A stretch of 64,000 nucleotides of DNA from Antonospora locustae (taxonomy: Eukaryota > Microsporidia), in the NCBI GenBank assembly GCA_007674295.1, contig CM017452.1, forward strand, positions 1 to 64,000, given 5' to 3'. Position 1 is the first letter of the stretch. Every line of letters starts with the position of its first letter. A program made the translations under genes and the position numbers. The notes below the pieces were generated by a model, which was not told the DNA's origin, searched no databases, and saw nothing but the letters and a program-made list of their open reading frames with translations. Positions 36,297 through 45,843 of this stretch are shown here, piece by piece.

Positions 36297-37319
36297 ATGG
36301 TATTGGTGTGCGTTAAGAAGGGCAACACCATTATAGTTGCAAAGCCTTGTAATATGGAAGAATATGAGAAGATGGAGGCTGTTGATGTCCAAATGAAATT
36401 TGAGAGTTTTTTTGTCGACAGGTACAACAGGCTCTTTGTTCTTGCTGATGGGTATCTCTACGTTCTCGAAGGAAACATCAGAAAGTTGGATACCAAAAAA
36501 ATTGAATTTCTATTTCCAGTAAATACCGACACTGGATGCAGATTCTACTACACAAGTGGGAGGAGATTGTATTTGAAAACGTTTGAAAGCTCGGTGGAAG
36601 GTGAGACGCTTGTCAGGGAGTTTGAGCATGATGTCTCTGGTCTTCTTGTTACAAGACTACATGACGTTTGTAGCTGGTATGGATGCACGTTTACGATATT
36701 CGGGCATGGTTTTGAGACTACAGAAAGTGTTCCTTTTGCTATAAAAAGCATTCAATCTAACGCTGACAAATACGCTATCTTTGACATAAAAAATAACATA
36801 TACATATACAACCTAATGAAAGGAAAGTTAGAAGGTGGCCTGAAGTCGATGGGATCAGACGTGGTAGCATGTGCCAGTTCAAAGTTCATGCCTCTTGTAG
36901 CAGTATCCATGCTAAAAAACGTTGTTGTACTGGATACAGATGGCAAACGAGTTTTTAAGACGATTGATGTAGAGAGTGCACGGCAGATTGCGTTTACTAA
37001 CGAGAGAACACTGCTAATACTAGGAGATAAGCTTTGGGTGCACGATCTTCTGACTGACGAGACATATGTAGGCTTTGACGACACAGCAGAGCTGTTTTCA
37101 TATGTCGACGAGCATGACGGCTTTCACATAAAAACTAGGCGAGGCAGCAATAGCGGAAGCAACTTTTTTGCTGAAGTTGCTGTAGAAGACAAAATACAGG
37201 AAACGTTTTTGAGACTCAAGACCGATATGGTGAAAGAGCTTTTTTCTGTGAGAAAGGAATTAGACGAACTGTGGTCATTTGTAAAGAGACTAGAATCTTC
37301 TTCTCTTGAAAGAGCCTAG
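36297..37319 (+). CDS. Hypothetical beta-propeller-like protein
   Basis: 340 residues. Most of the length is a succession of short beta-strand patterns with aromatic and glycine turns (RLFVLADGYLYVLEGN, DKYAIFDIKNNIYIYNLM, LVAVSMLKNVVVLDTDGK, RTLLILGDKLWVHDLLTDE), typical of degenerate WD40 blades. A C-terminal coiled coil follows (FLRLKTDMVKELFSVRKELD). No WD dipeptides or family signature are present. The fold suggests a scaffold subunit of a larger complex. I do not recognise the orthologue. Confidence 0.75.
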   Translation: MVLVCVKKGNTIIVAKPCNMEEYEKMEAVDVQMKFESFFVDRYNRLFVLADGYLYVLEGNIRKLDTKKIEFLFPVNTDTGCRFYYTSGRRLYLKTFESSVEGETLVREFEHDVSGLLVTRLHDVCSWYGCTFTIFGHGFETTESVPFAIKSIQSNADKYAIFDIKNNIYIYNLMKGKLEGGLKSMGSDVVACASSKFMPLVAVSMLKNVVVLDTDGKRVFKTIDVESARQIAFTNERTLLILGDKLWVHDLLTDETYVGFDDTAELFSYVDEHDGFHIKTRRGSNSGSNFFAEVAVEDKIQETFLRLKTDMVKELFSVRKELDELWSFVKRLESSSLERA

Positions 37320-37628
37320 TAACTTCCTTGTTCACAAATTAGAAGCATGATGGAAACATATTCATTCATGGTTAGAAGAGAGGATGTTGTTGCTCCAACA
37401 CATTGCACGTTGCTTACAGTTTTCACATGTGCATTAATATGTCAGTGACGTAGTTAATTAACTGTACATAGACGCACTACAGAATGGTACTGAGCATGAA
37501 AGAGGCGATGTTTGTTGAGTCTGGTGTTGAAAACAGTCGCTAGAGGATTGTTTCGCAATATTCATTTGGTAGTATGGAAAAAGTCCTTTTTAAACAAATT
37601 GCACTTTATTTAGCGAACATCGTCATAG
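37320..37628. other. Convergent intergenic region
   Basis: AT-rich spacer between two genes ending towards each other. No gene, repeat or RNA seen. Confidence 0.5.
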
Positions 37629-37844
37629 TCAGCACCTTTTTCCTGTAATGCTTGTGCAGTATACGTTATCTGAATACTTAATTATGTAGGTGCCAGCCAT
37701 ATTCTCCAGCTGAAATGCGTAGACATTTTCTCCTATTCTGATTGACATATGTCTGTCTGTAGTACGGTATTTTTCTATCTCTGCGCCTTTTTCCATACAA
37801 ATGTCATCTGGTAGTTCGATTACTATGTGTTGCTTCATGGCCAT
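37629..37844 (-). CDS. Small hypothetical protein
   Basis: 71 residues from the ATG at 37844; a second ATG lies two codons later. The sequence is mostly beta-like (KQHIVIELPDDICMEKG, MSIRIGENVYAFQLENM, GTYIIKYSDNVYCTSI). It has no signal peptide or membrane segment and is likely a small globular subunit. I do not recognise it. It is in tandem with the Myb-like gene, about 120 bp downstream of that gene's stop. Confidence 0.6.
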   Translation of the reverse strand: MAMKQHIVIELPDDICMEKGAEIEKYRTTDRHMSIRIGENVYAFQLENMAGTYIIKYSDNVYCTSITGKRC

Positions 37845-37966
37845 TCAGTTTCGGGGTACTCGCAGTGCGTAACTAGACACAAGGCTTATAGCTAAGAAAA
37901 AAAGAGCAGTTGCAGAGCTTCTACACATGAGACTACACAGCATGTATCAGATTAGACAGCACACAC

Positions 37967-38941
37967 TCATTTCTTCAAAATCTGATAGTAGCGTCTTCTA
38001 CATTGCTTGTTATTTCTGCCTTTTATTTCCTTGCATACAAGCGACCACTTATTTCTACCATAAACCTCAACAGCACGCATAAGTTGTTTGTCTTCGTCAC
38101 TGCTCCAGCATTCTCTTCGGAGTTCAGGGTCCAGAACGTTCACATATCTTTCTCTACAGTTTGCGTCTGTCCGTCCTAGAAAATGTCTGCTTATTTTGGA
38201 CCAATTCTTCCCCATCTTTTCAACAAGAAACACCAATCTCTTGTCCTCTTCTTCACTCCACACGTTCCTGCAGCCCATGTTGAATTGCTTGGTTCTGGAC
38301 CTGTGCAAACACTGTCTTTCTGTCTTAGTTGCAACGTGTTCTGAAATGCGCTTCCACATTTTGCTGCCAAACATCTCAATTCCAAATCTCAGGCGTTCGT
38401 CTTCTTCCTTAGACCACTTTGTTTTCTGCACATATCTCCTCACAATCTTGAAACGTCTTATGACCGCAAAGGGCTGTCGCTGCATATCCAGTCCAATTTG
38501 GACCCAGTCGTTTCCTTTATCAGGGAGGCTTTGGAGAACTTTATCTTCCTCCTTTGTAAAGGCGCTATCCTTTCTGAGCCCACTAATTTCGTTGATCCAG
38601 ATGTTATAACACGTGTATTTCGAAACATCTAGTTCTTTGCTTGCAATTTCCCAGAAACTAGAGTTCATGTCGTACAGAAATCGACAAGGAACAACCTTGC
38701 ATTTCTCTTCGAGCCTTTTACGAAGCTCTCTATCGCTTTTTTGCCCTCCTAGCAGTAGAAGTGAGAATATTGGCTGTCTATGAGATTTTTTATATCCTCT
38801 GCTTGTCTGTACATTCGCTATATATCGCCTCAGTGAGGCCAGACGCTGAATTGCCAGGTCAATGTCGACAAGCCTACTCTTTATTTTTCTTTGGAGACAT
38901 CTATTCAGCTCCGCTGCTTTGCACACATCGCCTTTTTCCAT
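37967..38941 (-). CDS. Myb-repeat DNA-binding protein, SNAPc4-like
   Basis: 324 residues. The first 125 are helical and basic. Then come about four Myb/SANT repeats, each with three tryptophan or aromatic anchors: EEDKVLQSLPDKGNDWVQIG, then KWSKEEDERLRFGIEMFGSK (next MWKRISEHV), then VWSEEEDKRLVFLVEKMGKN (next WSKISRHFLGRTDANCRERY), and CWSSDEDKQLMRAVEVYGRN (next KWSLVCKEIKGRNNKQCRRR). The GRT-x-x-x-CRERY and N-x-LDPELRR joints resemble SNAPC4, which binds snRNA gene promoters; Bas1/c-Myb-type factors are alternatives. It shares a promoter of under 70 bp with PRP8, which is suggestive for an snRNA-related role. Confidence 0.78.
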   Translation of the reverse strand: MEKGDVCKAAELNRCLQRKIKSRLVDIDLAIQRLASLRRYIANVQTSRGYKKSHRQPIFSLLLLGGQKSDRELRKRLEEKCKVVPCRFLYDMNSSFWEIASKELDVSKYTCYNIWINEISGLRKDSAFTKEEDKVLQSLPDKGNDWVQIGLDMQRQPFAVIRRFKIVRRYVQKTKWSKEEDERLRFGIEMFGSKMWKRISEHVATKTERQCLHRSRTKQFNMGCRNVWSEEEDKRLVFLVEKMGKNWSKISRHFLGRTDANCRERYVNVLDPELRRECWSSDEDKQLMRAVEVYGRNKWSLVCKEIKGRNNKQCRRRYYQILKK

Positions 38942-38961
38942 ACGTGTTTTTATTCAAGGTG

Positions 38962-38970
38962 TATATAAAT
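38962..38970 (+). promoter_or_regulatory. TATA-like element upstream of PRP8
   Basis: TATATAAAT lies 37 bp before the PRP8 ATG at 39008, in the 66-bp space between the divergent Myb-like gene and PRP8. Confidence 0.35.
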
Positions 38971-39007
38971 TTGAAGGCCGTAACTCATGGCACGCAAAAA
39001 CATTTAA

Positions 39008-42000
39008 ATGTGTAGTATTCACTTGTGCCCATCATCCATGCAAAGGAGAAAGGAGAAAATGCCCCCCGAGCACTGCAGGAAAGTGTTTATTAACCGCAAG
39101 TCAAGAAGCATTGGCGCTTTGAAGTATATTCCTACTGCAATATACAATGTTCTTCTGAGCATGCCTTTTCCATGGGAGACCACGCGGTATGTAAACGTCG
39201 TCTATCATATACAAGGCATCCTCACACTCGTGAACGATAGACGATGGGTTCCAGATTACCGCAAGAAATGGAGCTCTGTACTAGCTGAGATGGCTGGAAA
39301 GGACATAAGGGTTTTGCAAATGCCCCTGGACCTTGACTGGAAATACGAACACTTTCAAAACCCCAAGCCGTTTGTTATCAGGGAGACAGAAGACATCTTC
39401 TCAAGAAGACTAAGACTCTGGAGAATCAGAGAGTACGACCGTGACATAGTTGGATGTCGAGACCTAGCAGGCGAGGAACGGGCCTTCTTTCCATTTTTGT
39501 ACGGTTCAAAGAGCAAAATTATAAGATATGTTGCAGTTGGAGACAGAATAGGAATGCATGGTGCAGGTGGCACTACCCGCGTAGATAGTTCCTATAAATT
39601 CCTCAAAAGCGAAGAACACATGAACACAGTACAGACGGCTTCCAAAACATGCATGAGAGAAAAGAGAAGACATCCTGCTGAAATTCCGGTCGCATTATAT
39701 CCTACGTTCTATTTTGATGCAAGTCGAAATAAAAGATACAAGCGCAAAGCAAGCACGATAAAAAAACTGGCATCTTCACGGTATTTCCTAAGGACAGAAC
39801 TGGACTGGCTGGAAGCTGGGTTTCAGGTTATTTCACAGGGCCGTAATGCGCTTTCCACACTTCTTTCTCAAAAGAAAATAGCCTATCTTTACCTGGATAA
39901 TAGCTTCAATCTAGTTTCTAAAAAACCTCTTAAGACGAAGGAAAAAAAGAAATCAAGAGTGGGTGTGTCGTTTCATCTGACGAGAGAGCTTCTGAAGCTT
40001 CTGAAAATGGTGCTGGACCTGCACTACATGTTCAGAACAATGCGTATCAACAGGTACGAGCTCGCATGCAACCTCAACTACCTTTTTATGAACGTGGGGG
40101 TTCTCACAGGTATCTACAGATACAAGTACAAAAGCATGAAGCAGATCAGAATGGCAGGCGGTCTTTTTACATGGAGAAGCAGAGATAACGTCGACTATAC
40201 AAGCTGTGGCGTCTGGGGAGAGCCATGGAGAGTATGGATGGGGTGGTTCAGGGGAAACACAAAGCTCCTTGAGAGATATTGTGAGAGACTGGTAAGACGT
40301 GTTGCAGAAGGAAGGACTAAAGATACTGCCAAGAAGGTCACAAAGCAGAGAGTGGAAAGCGCATATGACAAGGAATGGCGAGAAAGGTTTCTGCGAGAGG
40401 CAGAATATCTGGAAACAGATTCTTTGAACATAGATATGAGCAACGAAAGAGAAGGGCTTTCGGAAACACTGTACCTTATCTCTGAAAACGTGGTTGGTAC
40501 TGATTACGAAGATTTGCCGACCACAGAAAGAACAAGACACCTTTCTAGGGGCAAAAGAAGAATTCTGGCACATCTTGGAGAGGCTTGGAAGTGCTGGAAA
40601 GCACATATTGGATACAGTACAGGAAGCAAGGGGATTGATAGACTAATTGACAAGTTCATTGTGGAAAGAGCTGGACACTACATTAGAAACTCGATAGTTG
40701 TTCGAGAACGGCTGTTCAAGGGACAAAGGGTTGATAAGATAGCACTAAAAAAGTGCGTTGGAAGACTGGGGAGGCTCGATCTGAAGTGCTACATAGACAG
40801 ACAAAACAATTACTTGCATAGAGGACCTTTCATTCCTGTAAATGTGGCTTTGTGTATGTATAATGCATTATGCAAATACATCCAGAGTAGAGGCCTCGGC
40901 AAGATTGAGTTTCCGAGAAGCGGCGAAGTCAACGAGATGATACTGATTAACACATTAAATGCCCTCAAGGGGGAATTCAAGAGAGAAGGAGTCAACCGCG
41001 AAGACAGTGATGAGCTAGAGACAATTGACACTGCCCTATGCAACATAAAGGAGACACTTTACAAAATAAAAAAGAAGCTTCTTGTCGAGAGAACATTCAA
41101 GGAGATTGGTTACACACCTACTACTGAAGGCTTGAAAAGGTGTGCATGTAGATACCAAAGTGTACAAAGGTCTACGATAGGTGGAATTTTGCCATCCAAA
41201 AATGAGATTACAGGGCACAGACAGAGTGAAGGTGCGTCGAAAAGCATAGAAGCAGAGCATATGTGTATTCATCCCTTGGATGGAGTGTACAAAGTAGACA
41301 TATTGGACAGAATAGTTGATGCATTCCTCGATCAATATTTGTTCTATGAGGCCCACAACATGGATCTGTTTCCGAGCTATTTAAAGCCAAGAGACGAGGA
41401 GTTAGGTGCACAGGTCGTAAGAAATTTCTGTAAAAAGTTGTCTAAGGGCCATTCAGGACACGTTCTGCTACAACTCAAGTTTGAGAATGTGGAAGAAAAC
41501 ATAGACCTGAATCTGCTAACCAGAATGCTTAGGCTCGTGCTTGATCCAATTCTTGTCGACTACATGGTTTCAAGAAATAACGCAAGCATATACTACAAGG
41601 ACATGAACTTTAGTAATTGCGTAGGAATAGTGAAGGGGCTTGCATTTGCTCCTTTTGTTTCTATGTTCTATAACATGTGTGTAGATTTGATGCTATCTGA
41701 TGGGAACCTTTTCGATGGTGGTCATATGTACATTAGGGAAGGCATAAGGCACATGGATCGTCTGTACATTTTAGTTGATGTACGTGCTCTGTGCGAGAAT
41801 GGGCATGTTGGAGAGCGTTTTTCAGTGTGGAAGGACAGTACATGCACAGAACTCGGGCCCAAATTGGTGACTAGACTTGGGAATGCCATCACGTCATACA
41901 TTTGGAGTAGCATGCACTCTTCTGTGTGCACAGTGTCCTTAGAAGGTGCAACCGCCCAGGTGTTTTCCTTTTCCTTATGCAACTTCAGAGTGACATTTTC

Positions 42001-44785
42001 GCAGAAGATGCCCTGTTCCAATGCCTGGAAGCTTGGTTCCTTTTTTGTGAAGCTTGAGGTTAGTGAAGAAGGCATCATTGCGTTCAGGCAGCGAATGAAT
42101 CATGTACTAAGGTCGAGTACAGGATCTACCTTTTACAAGACTATAAACAAGTGGAATGCAGCTATACTTGCCTTGTTTGTCTACTACCGAGAGGCAGTAG
42201 AAAACACAGAAGAACTTATTGAGATGGCTATAAAGTTTGAAAGAAGGGTGCAGAATACAATCAAAATGGCAATAAACAGCAAAATGGCTGTGCGTTTTCC
42301 TGCAGTAGTGTTTTATGCGCCAAGGAAGGCAGGTGGCCTTGGCATGTACAGAGGAATTGCGGCACGTGCCAACAGACAACATGCTAATGGCAACACATAC
42401 TTGAATGCAGGAAACAAGGATGCCTTCGATTCTGGAAAGCGTCTTCCGAGCATAGGAGACTACATAAGGCCGTGGCAGAGGGAGTTTGAGGAGTCTGAGG
42501 AGGCATACAGTAAGTTGAGCAACATGTCTCTTGACGAAATCAAGCTGCTGTTTAACAAAGGGATACCTAGAATATCTACAATCTTTCATAGGGACAGAAA
42601 TGCAGCCTTATTTGACAAGGGTTTTCGTATTCGAGCCATGTTCAGGAGGTACAGACTTCCTAAAGACAACCTGTTTTTTTTTATGTCAATAAGGCACGAC
42701 GGCAGACTCTGGGACCTTTCTTGTTATGATGACGATATTGTTAGGTACTTTGGAGGGTTGGAGCAAATATATGAGCACACACTTCATGCATCGTTGGGGC
42801 TCAAGAGCGAAAAGCTTGTTTTTGAGGAGGAAGTTGTCTGTTCTAAGCAAATGACTAAAGCTCAAAAGTCAGGGCTCAGTCAGATTCCAAACAGAAGGTT
42901 CGTTTTGTGGTGGTCGCCAACAATCAACAGAGCAAAGGTGTATGTGGGATACAGGACACAGTTGGACCTGACTGGTGTGTTTATGCACGGAAAGCTATCT
43001 ACGGTCAAGATTTCTTACGTGCACATATTCAGAAACCATCTCTGGCAAAACATTCACAGAAGTCTTGTTGATTCTCTTGTGCGAAATATGGACTACGAGG
43101 TAGAGCGATGCAAGGTAAATAACAAAAAAAGCCTAAATATGCATGCATTTGCCTCTGATTTCGTGATCAGAGGGGCAATGGATGTGAAGCTAGTTTCGTT
43201 TTGGTCTCAAGGCAAAGAGGAAGGGCCCGACACAAAACTCTGCGACGAGAATACTGGGAAAGTGCAAGCAAAGCATGTAGACGAACTTTGGGTTGACGTA
43301 CAGCTGAGGTGGTGCAACTACGACGACAGAGATGTGGGCAAGCAGGCCGAGCATGTTTTCAAAGGTCATCGCACACACCAGGGATTTGTGGTTCTTTTTG
43401 ATTTGTGCTACTCTAGATTTGCTATCTATGGTTACATGCCAAGAGACCTCGTGAAGCTAAGGAATCTGTGCGACATGCTTTTGAAGACAGACACCCTAGT
43501 TGGTGTGCTGAGAGAGAGAATTAGAAGAGCCTTGGGGCTTTTAGTTGACAGCCCCACTGTAACCAGCTCCAATGTGGAGGTGTTTGATTCTGAGTACATT
43601 GTGCAGTTTACTAGAGAACATCTCTTTGTGTTCAAACCAAAAACAGGGTTTATCGAGCATTTTGCACTTGAGTTTGGTAAGCAAGATTTCAGAGGGAGGG
43701 TTTGCGAGCTTCTGGTAAGATATCTAGAAAAGTGTGGTGGAACATCAAGCACAGTTGTGGTTCCATGTGATCTCCAGATGCACATTGACTCCTATGCTTC
43801 TGAGTATCCCTTTCTAAAAGTAAGAGCCTCAGAAGTAAAAATGCACTTTGAGTGTCTTCCTGCACAAAGAATAAGCACCAAGTGCCTGTATAAGGGGTGG
43901 AACACAAGTCCATATACAAGCTTCTGTCGGCTCGCATTAATTCTGAAAGGAGCCTCTGTGCAGAAAGGAATAATTGAAGAGCTGGATGCGGTCTGGGAAA
44001 AGCTCAGTGACGATGAGTGGATAGTTGTTGAAAACAAAGTCAAGGATGTGGTGCTGGCAGAGTACACGAGAGAAAGGTTTATAACCAGAGATATATTGTC
44101 GCAACACGATCTGAGAAACATAATATTTGGAGTGGATGTGTACAAAAGCAGAAGAATTCTGTTTTTCAAAAACACTGACAAAAGCACTAAGGTCCGTGAA
44201 GGGAGACTTGGAATGCTTCTGTCAGACTGGAAAAGTTCTTTTGCGTACTATGAAAACAACGTAGATGATGTTGTACGGGCTGTCTTGGAAGTGGAAGGCA
44301 CATGCAGCAGCATGGATGTAGTCGAGCCCATTCATAGGAATATTTTGGAAACTCTCATCAGAATATCAGATCTGCAGAGACCCATATTTGCTCTTGCAAT
44401 GGACTGTGGCTACTATGCGATGATTCCTCAGTACTCCACATACGACTTTATACACACAGCTCGCATAACAGATGACGTCCGATCTCGTATAAGAGCTATT
44501 GTTCTTTTCAACGGATCACGAGAAATTTATCAAGATTTATGTAAGAGATTTTCTATAACAGACGCGGCACTTATTTCTGTGGACACAAAAACAGCACTCC
44601 GCACGGTAGAAAGCGAAGGAGTGTTTCTTATCCCTGATCTCTGGAACTACAATTTCTGCAAGGAGGAAATTCCCATGACTTACGAACTAAGAATGGGTGT
44701 GCCGCAGAAGTTCTTTGACGAGGAGTGTAGGATCCATCACTTTCGTAAGTTCTATGATGCTAACAGGAAAGGAGACACCAGCTAG
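39008..44785 (+). CDS. PRP8: PRP8, central spliceosome protein
   Basis: 1,925 residues from the ATG at 39008. The ATG at residue 18 (MPPEHCRKVF) is where other PRP8 proteins begin their conserved text (MPPEHLRKI), so it may be the true start. Landmarks in order are GALKYIPTAIYNVLLSMPFP then WE, the N-terminal NTD2 region, a reverse-transcriptase-like core (NASIYYKDMNFSNCVGIVKG, residues about 850-900), the RNase-H-like region, and a degenerate MPN/JAB domain ending DLWNYNFCKEEIPMTYELRM. PRP8 holds the catalytic RNA core of the U5 snRNP and tri-snRNP. It is shorter than the yeast (2,413) or human (2,335) proteins. A full-length gene agrees with the active introns in SBDS and UBA3. Confidence 0.96.
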   Translation: MCSIHLCPSSMQRRKEKMPPEHCRKVFINRKSRSIGALKYIPTAIYNVLLSMPFPWETTRYVNVVYHIQGILTLVNDRRWVPDYRKKWSSVLAEMAGKDIRVLQMPLDLDWKYEHFQNPKPFVIRETEDIFSRRLRLWRIREYDRDIVGCRDLAGEERAFFPFLYGSKSKIIRYVAVGDRIGMHGAGGTTRVDSSYKFLKSEEHMNTVQTASKTCMREKRRHPAEIPVALYPTFYFDASRNKRYKRKASTIKKLASSRYFLRTELDWLEAGFQVISQGRNALSTLLSQKKIAYLYLDNSFNLVSKKPLKTKEKKKSRVGVSFHLTRELLKLLKMVLDLHYMFRTMRINRYELACNLNYLFMNVGVLTGIYRYKYKSMKQIRMAGGLFTWRSRDNVDYTSCGVWGEPWRVWMGWFRGNTKLLERYCERLVRRVAEGRTKDTAKKVTKQRVESAYDKEWRERFLREAEYLETDSLNIDMSNEREGLSETLYLISENVVGTDYEDLPTTERTRHLSRGKRRILAHLGEAWKCWKAHIGYSTGSKGIDRLIDKFIVERAGHYIRNSIVVRERLFKGQRVDKIALKKCVGRLGRLDLKCYIDRQNNYLHRGPFIPVNVALCMYNALCKYIQSRGLGKIEFPRSGEVNEMILINTLNALKGEFKREGVNREDSDELETIDTALCNIKETLYKIKKKLLVERTFKEIGYTPTTEGLKRCACRYQSVQRSTIGGILPSKNEITGHRQSEGASKSIEAEHMCIHPLDGVYKVDILDRIVDAFLDQYLFYEAHNMDLFPSYLKPRDEELGAQVVRNFCKKLSKGHSGHVLLQLKFENVEENIDLNLLTRMLRLVLDPILVDYMVSRNNASIYYKDMNFSNCVGIVKGLAFAPFVSMFYNMCVDLMLSDGNLFDGGHMYIREGIRHMDRLYILVDVRALCENGHVGERFSVWKDSTCTELGPKLVTRLGNAITSYIWSSMHSSVCTVSLEGATAQVFSFSLCNFRVTFSQKMPCSNAWKLGSFFVKLEVSEEGIIAFRQRMNHVLRSSTGSTFYKTINKWNAAILALFVYYREAVENTEELIEMAIKFERRVQNTIKMAINSKMAVRFPAVVFYAPRKAGGLGMYRGIAARANRQHANGNTYLNAGNKDAFDSGKRLPSIGDYIRPWQREFEESEEAYSKLSNMSLDEIKLLFNKGIPRISTIFHRDRNAALFDKGFRIRAMFRRYRLPKDNLFFFMSIRHDGRLWDLSCYDDDIVRYFGGLEQIYEHTLHASLGLKSEKLVFEEEVVCSKQMTKAQKSGLSQIPNRRFVLWWSPTINRAKVYVGYRTQLDLTGVFMHGKLSTVKISYVHIFRNHLWQNIHRSLVDSLVRNMDYEVERCKVNNKKSLNMHAFASDFVIRGAMDVKLVSFWSQGKEEGPDTKLCDENTGKVQAKHVDELWVDVQLRWCNYDDRDVGKQAEHVFKGHRTHQGFVVLFDLCYSRFAIYGYMPRDLVKLRNLCDMLLKTDTLVGVLRERIRRALGLLVDSPTVTSSNVEVFDSEYIVQFTREHLFVFKPKTGFIEHFALEFGKQDFRGRVCELLVRYLEKCGGTSSTVVVPCDLQMHIDSYASEYPFLKVRASEVKMHFECLPAQRISTKCLYKGWNTSPYTSFCRLALILKGASVQKGIIEELDAVWEKLSDDEWIVVENKVKDVVLAEYTRERFITRDILSQHDLRNIIFGVDVYKSRRILFFKNTDKSTKVREGRLGMLLSDWKSSFAYYENNVDDVVRAVLEVEGTCSSMDVVEPIHRNILETLIRISDLQRPIFALAMDCGYYAMIPQYSTYDFIHTARITDDVRSRIRAIVLFNGSREIYQDLCKRFSITDAALISVDTKTALRTVESEGVFLIPDLWNYNFCKEEIPMTYELRMGVPQKFFDEECRIHHFRKFYDANRKGDTS

Positions 44786-45060
44786 CTAACAGATGCTTTT
44801 ACATGTAGATAGGTTCCACACCAATGTCATTATTCAACAGCAAATATGTCCAGAACCTTTCCTTACACTCTGAGATGGACATTGGAAGTCTGTTGTTTTG
44901 CTCTCTAAATGAGATGCACATACAAGCTACTTGCTGGGGAGTACCTTTGTTGTTGAGTTTCTACCACGCACAATGTTTGTGCCAGATCAATTAACTCTCG
45001 AGCACGGGGAAAAATCCAATTTCTACCTTAATTTCGGACACGCGGCTGAAGAAGAACACG

Positions 45061-45648
45061 TCAGCTAGAGTGCACAGGCTTCGTATCGTTATATGACATA
45101 AGCTTTGCAAGAATTCTCTTCTCGAGTGTTTCTCGCTTTTTTCTGAAAAGAGACTCCCCACTCCTTTTTTCTCTTGCAGAAGTGTCTCTTTTCTCACGCA
45201 TAATAGCAGCAGAGGCCTCCTTAAAAATTGTATTTGACCAGTCCGCCTTCAATGCATCTGCCTCCGATGCAATAATCATTTTCTCCAGCTCAAGATCCTT
45301 CATGGTCCTGTCCCAGAGCTTCCAGAGCCCATGGCTCACAATTCTGTCCTGTGCAAGATTGTACAGTGCATAGCGTTCGCTCTCAAGTTCCTTAATGCGT
45401 CTTACAGTCACCACTGCAGCAGACATGAGTTGCTTCTGCATCTGTGTGACAGACAGGTCAGAGAAGGCGTAGAACTTGTCGAGCTCTATGTTTTGCCCAA
45501 ACCACTCGTCTTTATTGTGAAATGCATTGTTTTTAATGTACGAGAACGTGACAATGACTATAGATAAGGCTACCGCAATTGCTAATATCATCACTATGGG
45601 GTAAATTTTCAAGAAAACATCAGTTGCTCCAATGGCAACAGCTGACAT
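45061..45648 (-). CDS. SEC66: Sec66 (Sec71), subunit of the Sec62/63 translocation complex
   Basis: 195 residues from the ATG at 45648; the longer frame starts upstream without family similarity. One membrane anchor at about 12-35 (IYPIVMILAIAVALSIVIVT) is followed by a cytosolic domain with the Sec66 signatures FGQNIELDKFYAF, MSAAVVTVRRIKELESERYA, LYNLAQDRIVSHGLWKLWDR and ADALKADWSNTIFKEA. Sec66 works with Sec62, Sec63 and Sec72 at the ER translocon in post-translational import. It is known mainly from fungi, so this supports a fungal-type ER import apparatus. Basic C-terminal tail (REKRDTSAREKRSG). Confidence 0.85.
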   Translation of the reverse strand: MSAVAIGATDVFLKIYPIVMILAIAVALSIVIVTFSYIKNNAFHNKDEWFGQNIELDKFYAFSDLSVTQMQKQLMSAAVVTVRRIKELESERYALYNLAQDRIVSHGLWKLWDRTMKDLELEKMIIASEADALKADWSNTIFKEASAAIMREKRDTSAREKRSGESLFRKKRETLEKRILAKLMSYNDTKPVHSS

Positions 45649-45843
45649 ACATCTAAACCTTAGACAGTCCCAACAAGCTATTGACAAATGCTTGAAGAAA
45701 CAAGGCTGATTGTGTTGCCGAAATAAAGCAAAGTAGAAACATTGAGCCATTTACTATTTGGACAAGCTATGGCCAGAGCTGGCACTGTGCTGTAATGCAT
45801 GGTTATGGTGCACAGAAACTTTCCATACAAAGAGTACTTACTC

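Noticed and set aside
45834..45843. GTAAGT just after the SMC1 stop codon on the reverse strand
   Set aside because: It follows the stop, the C-terminus is already complete, and no downstream exon is seen.
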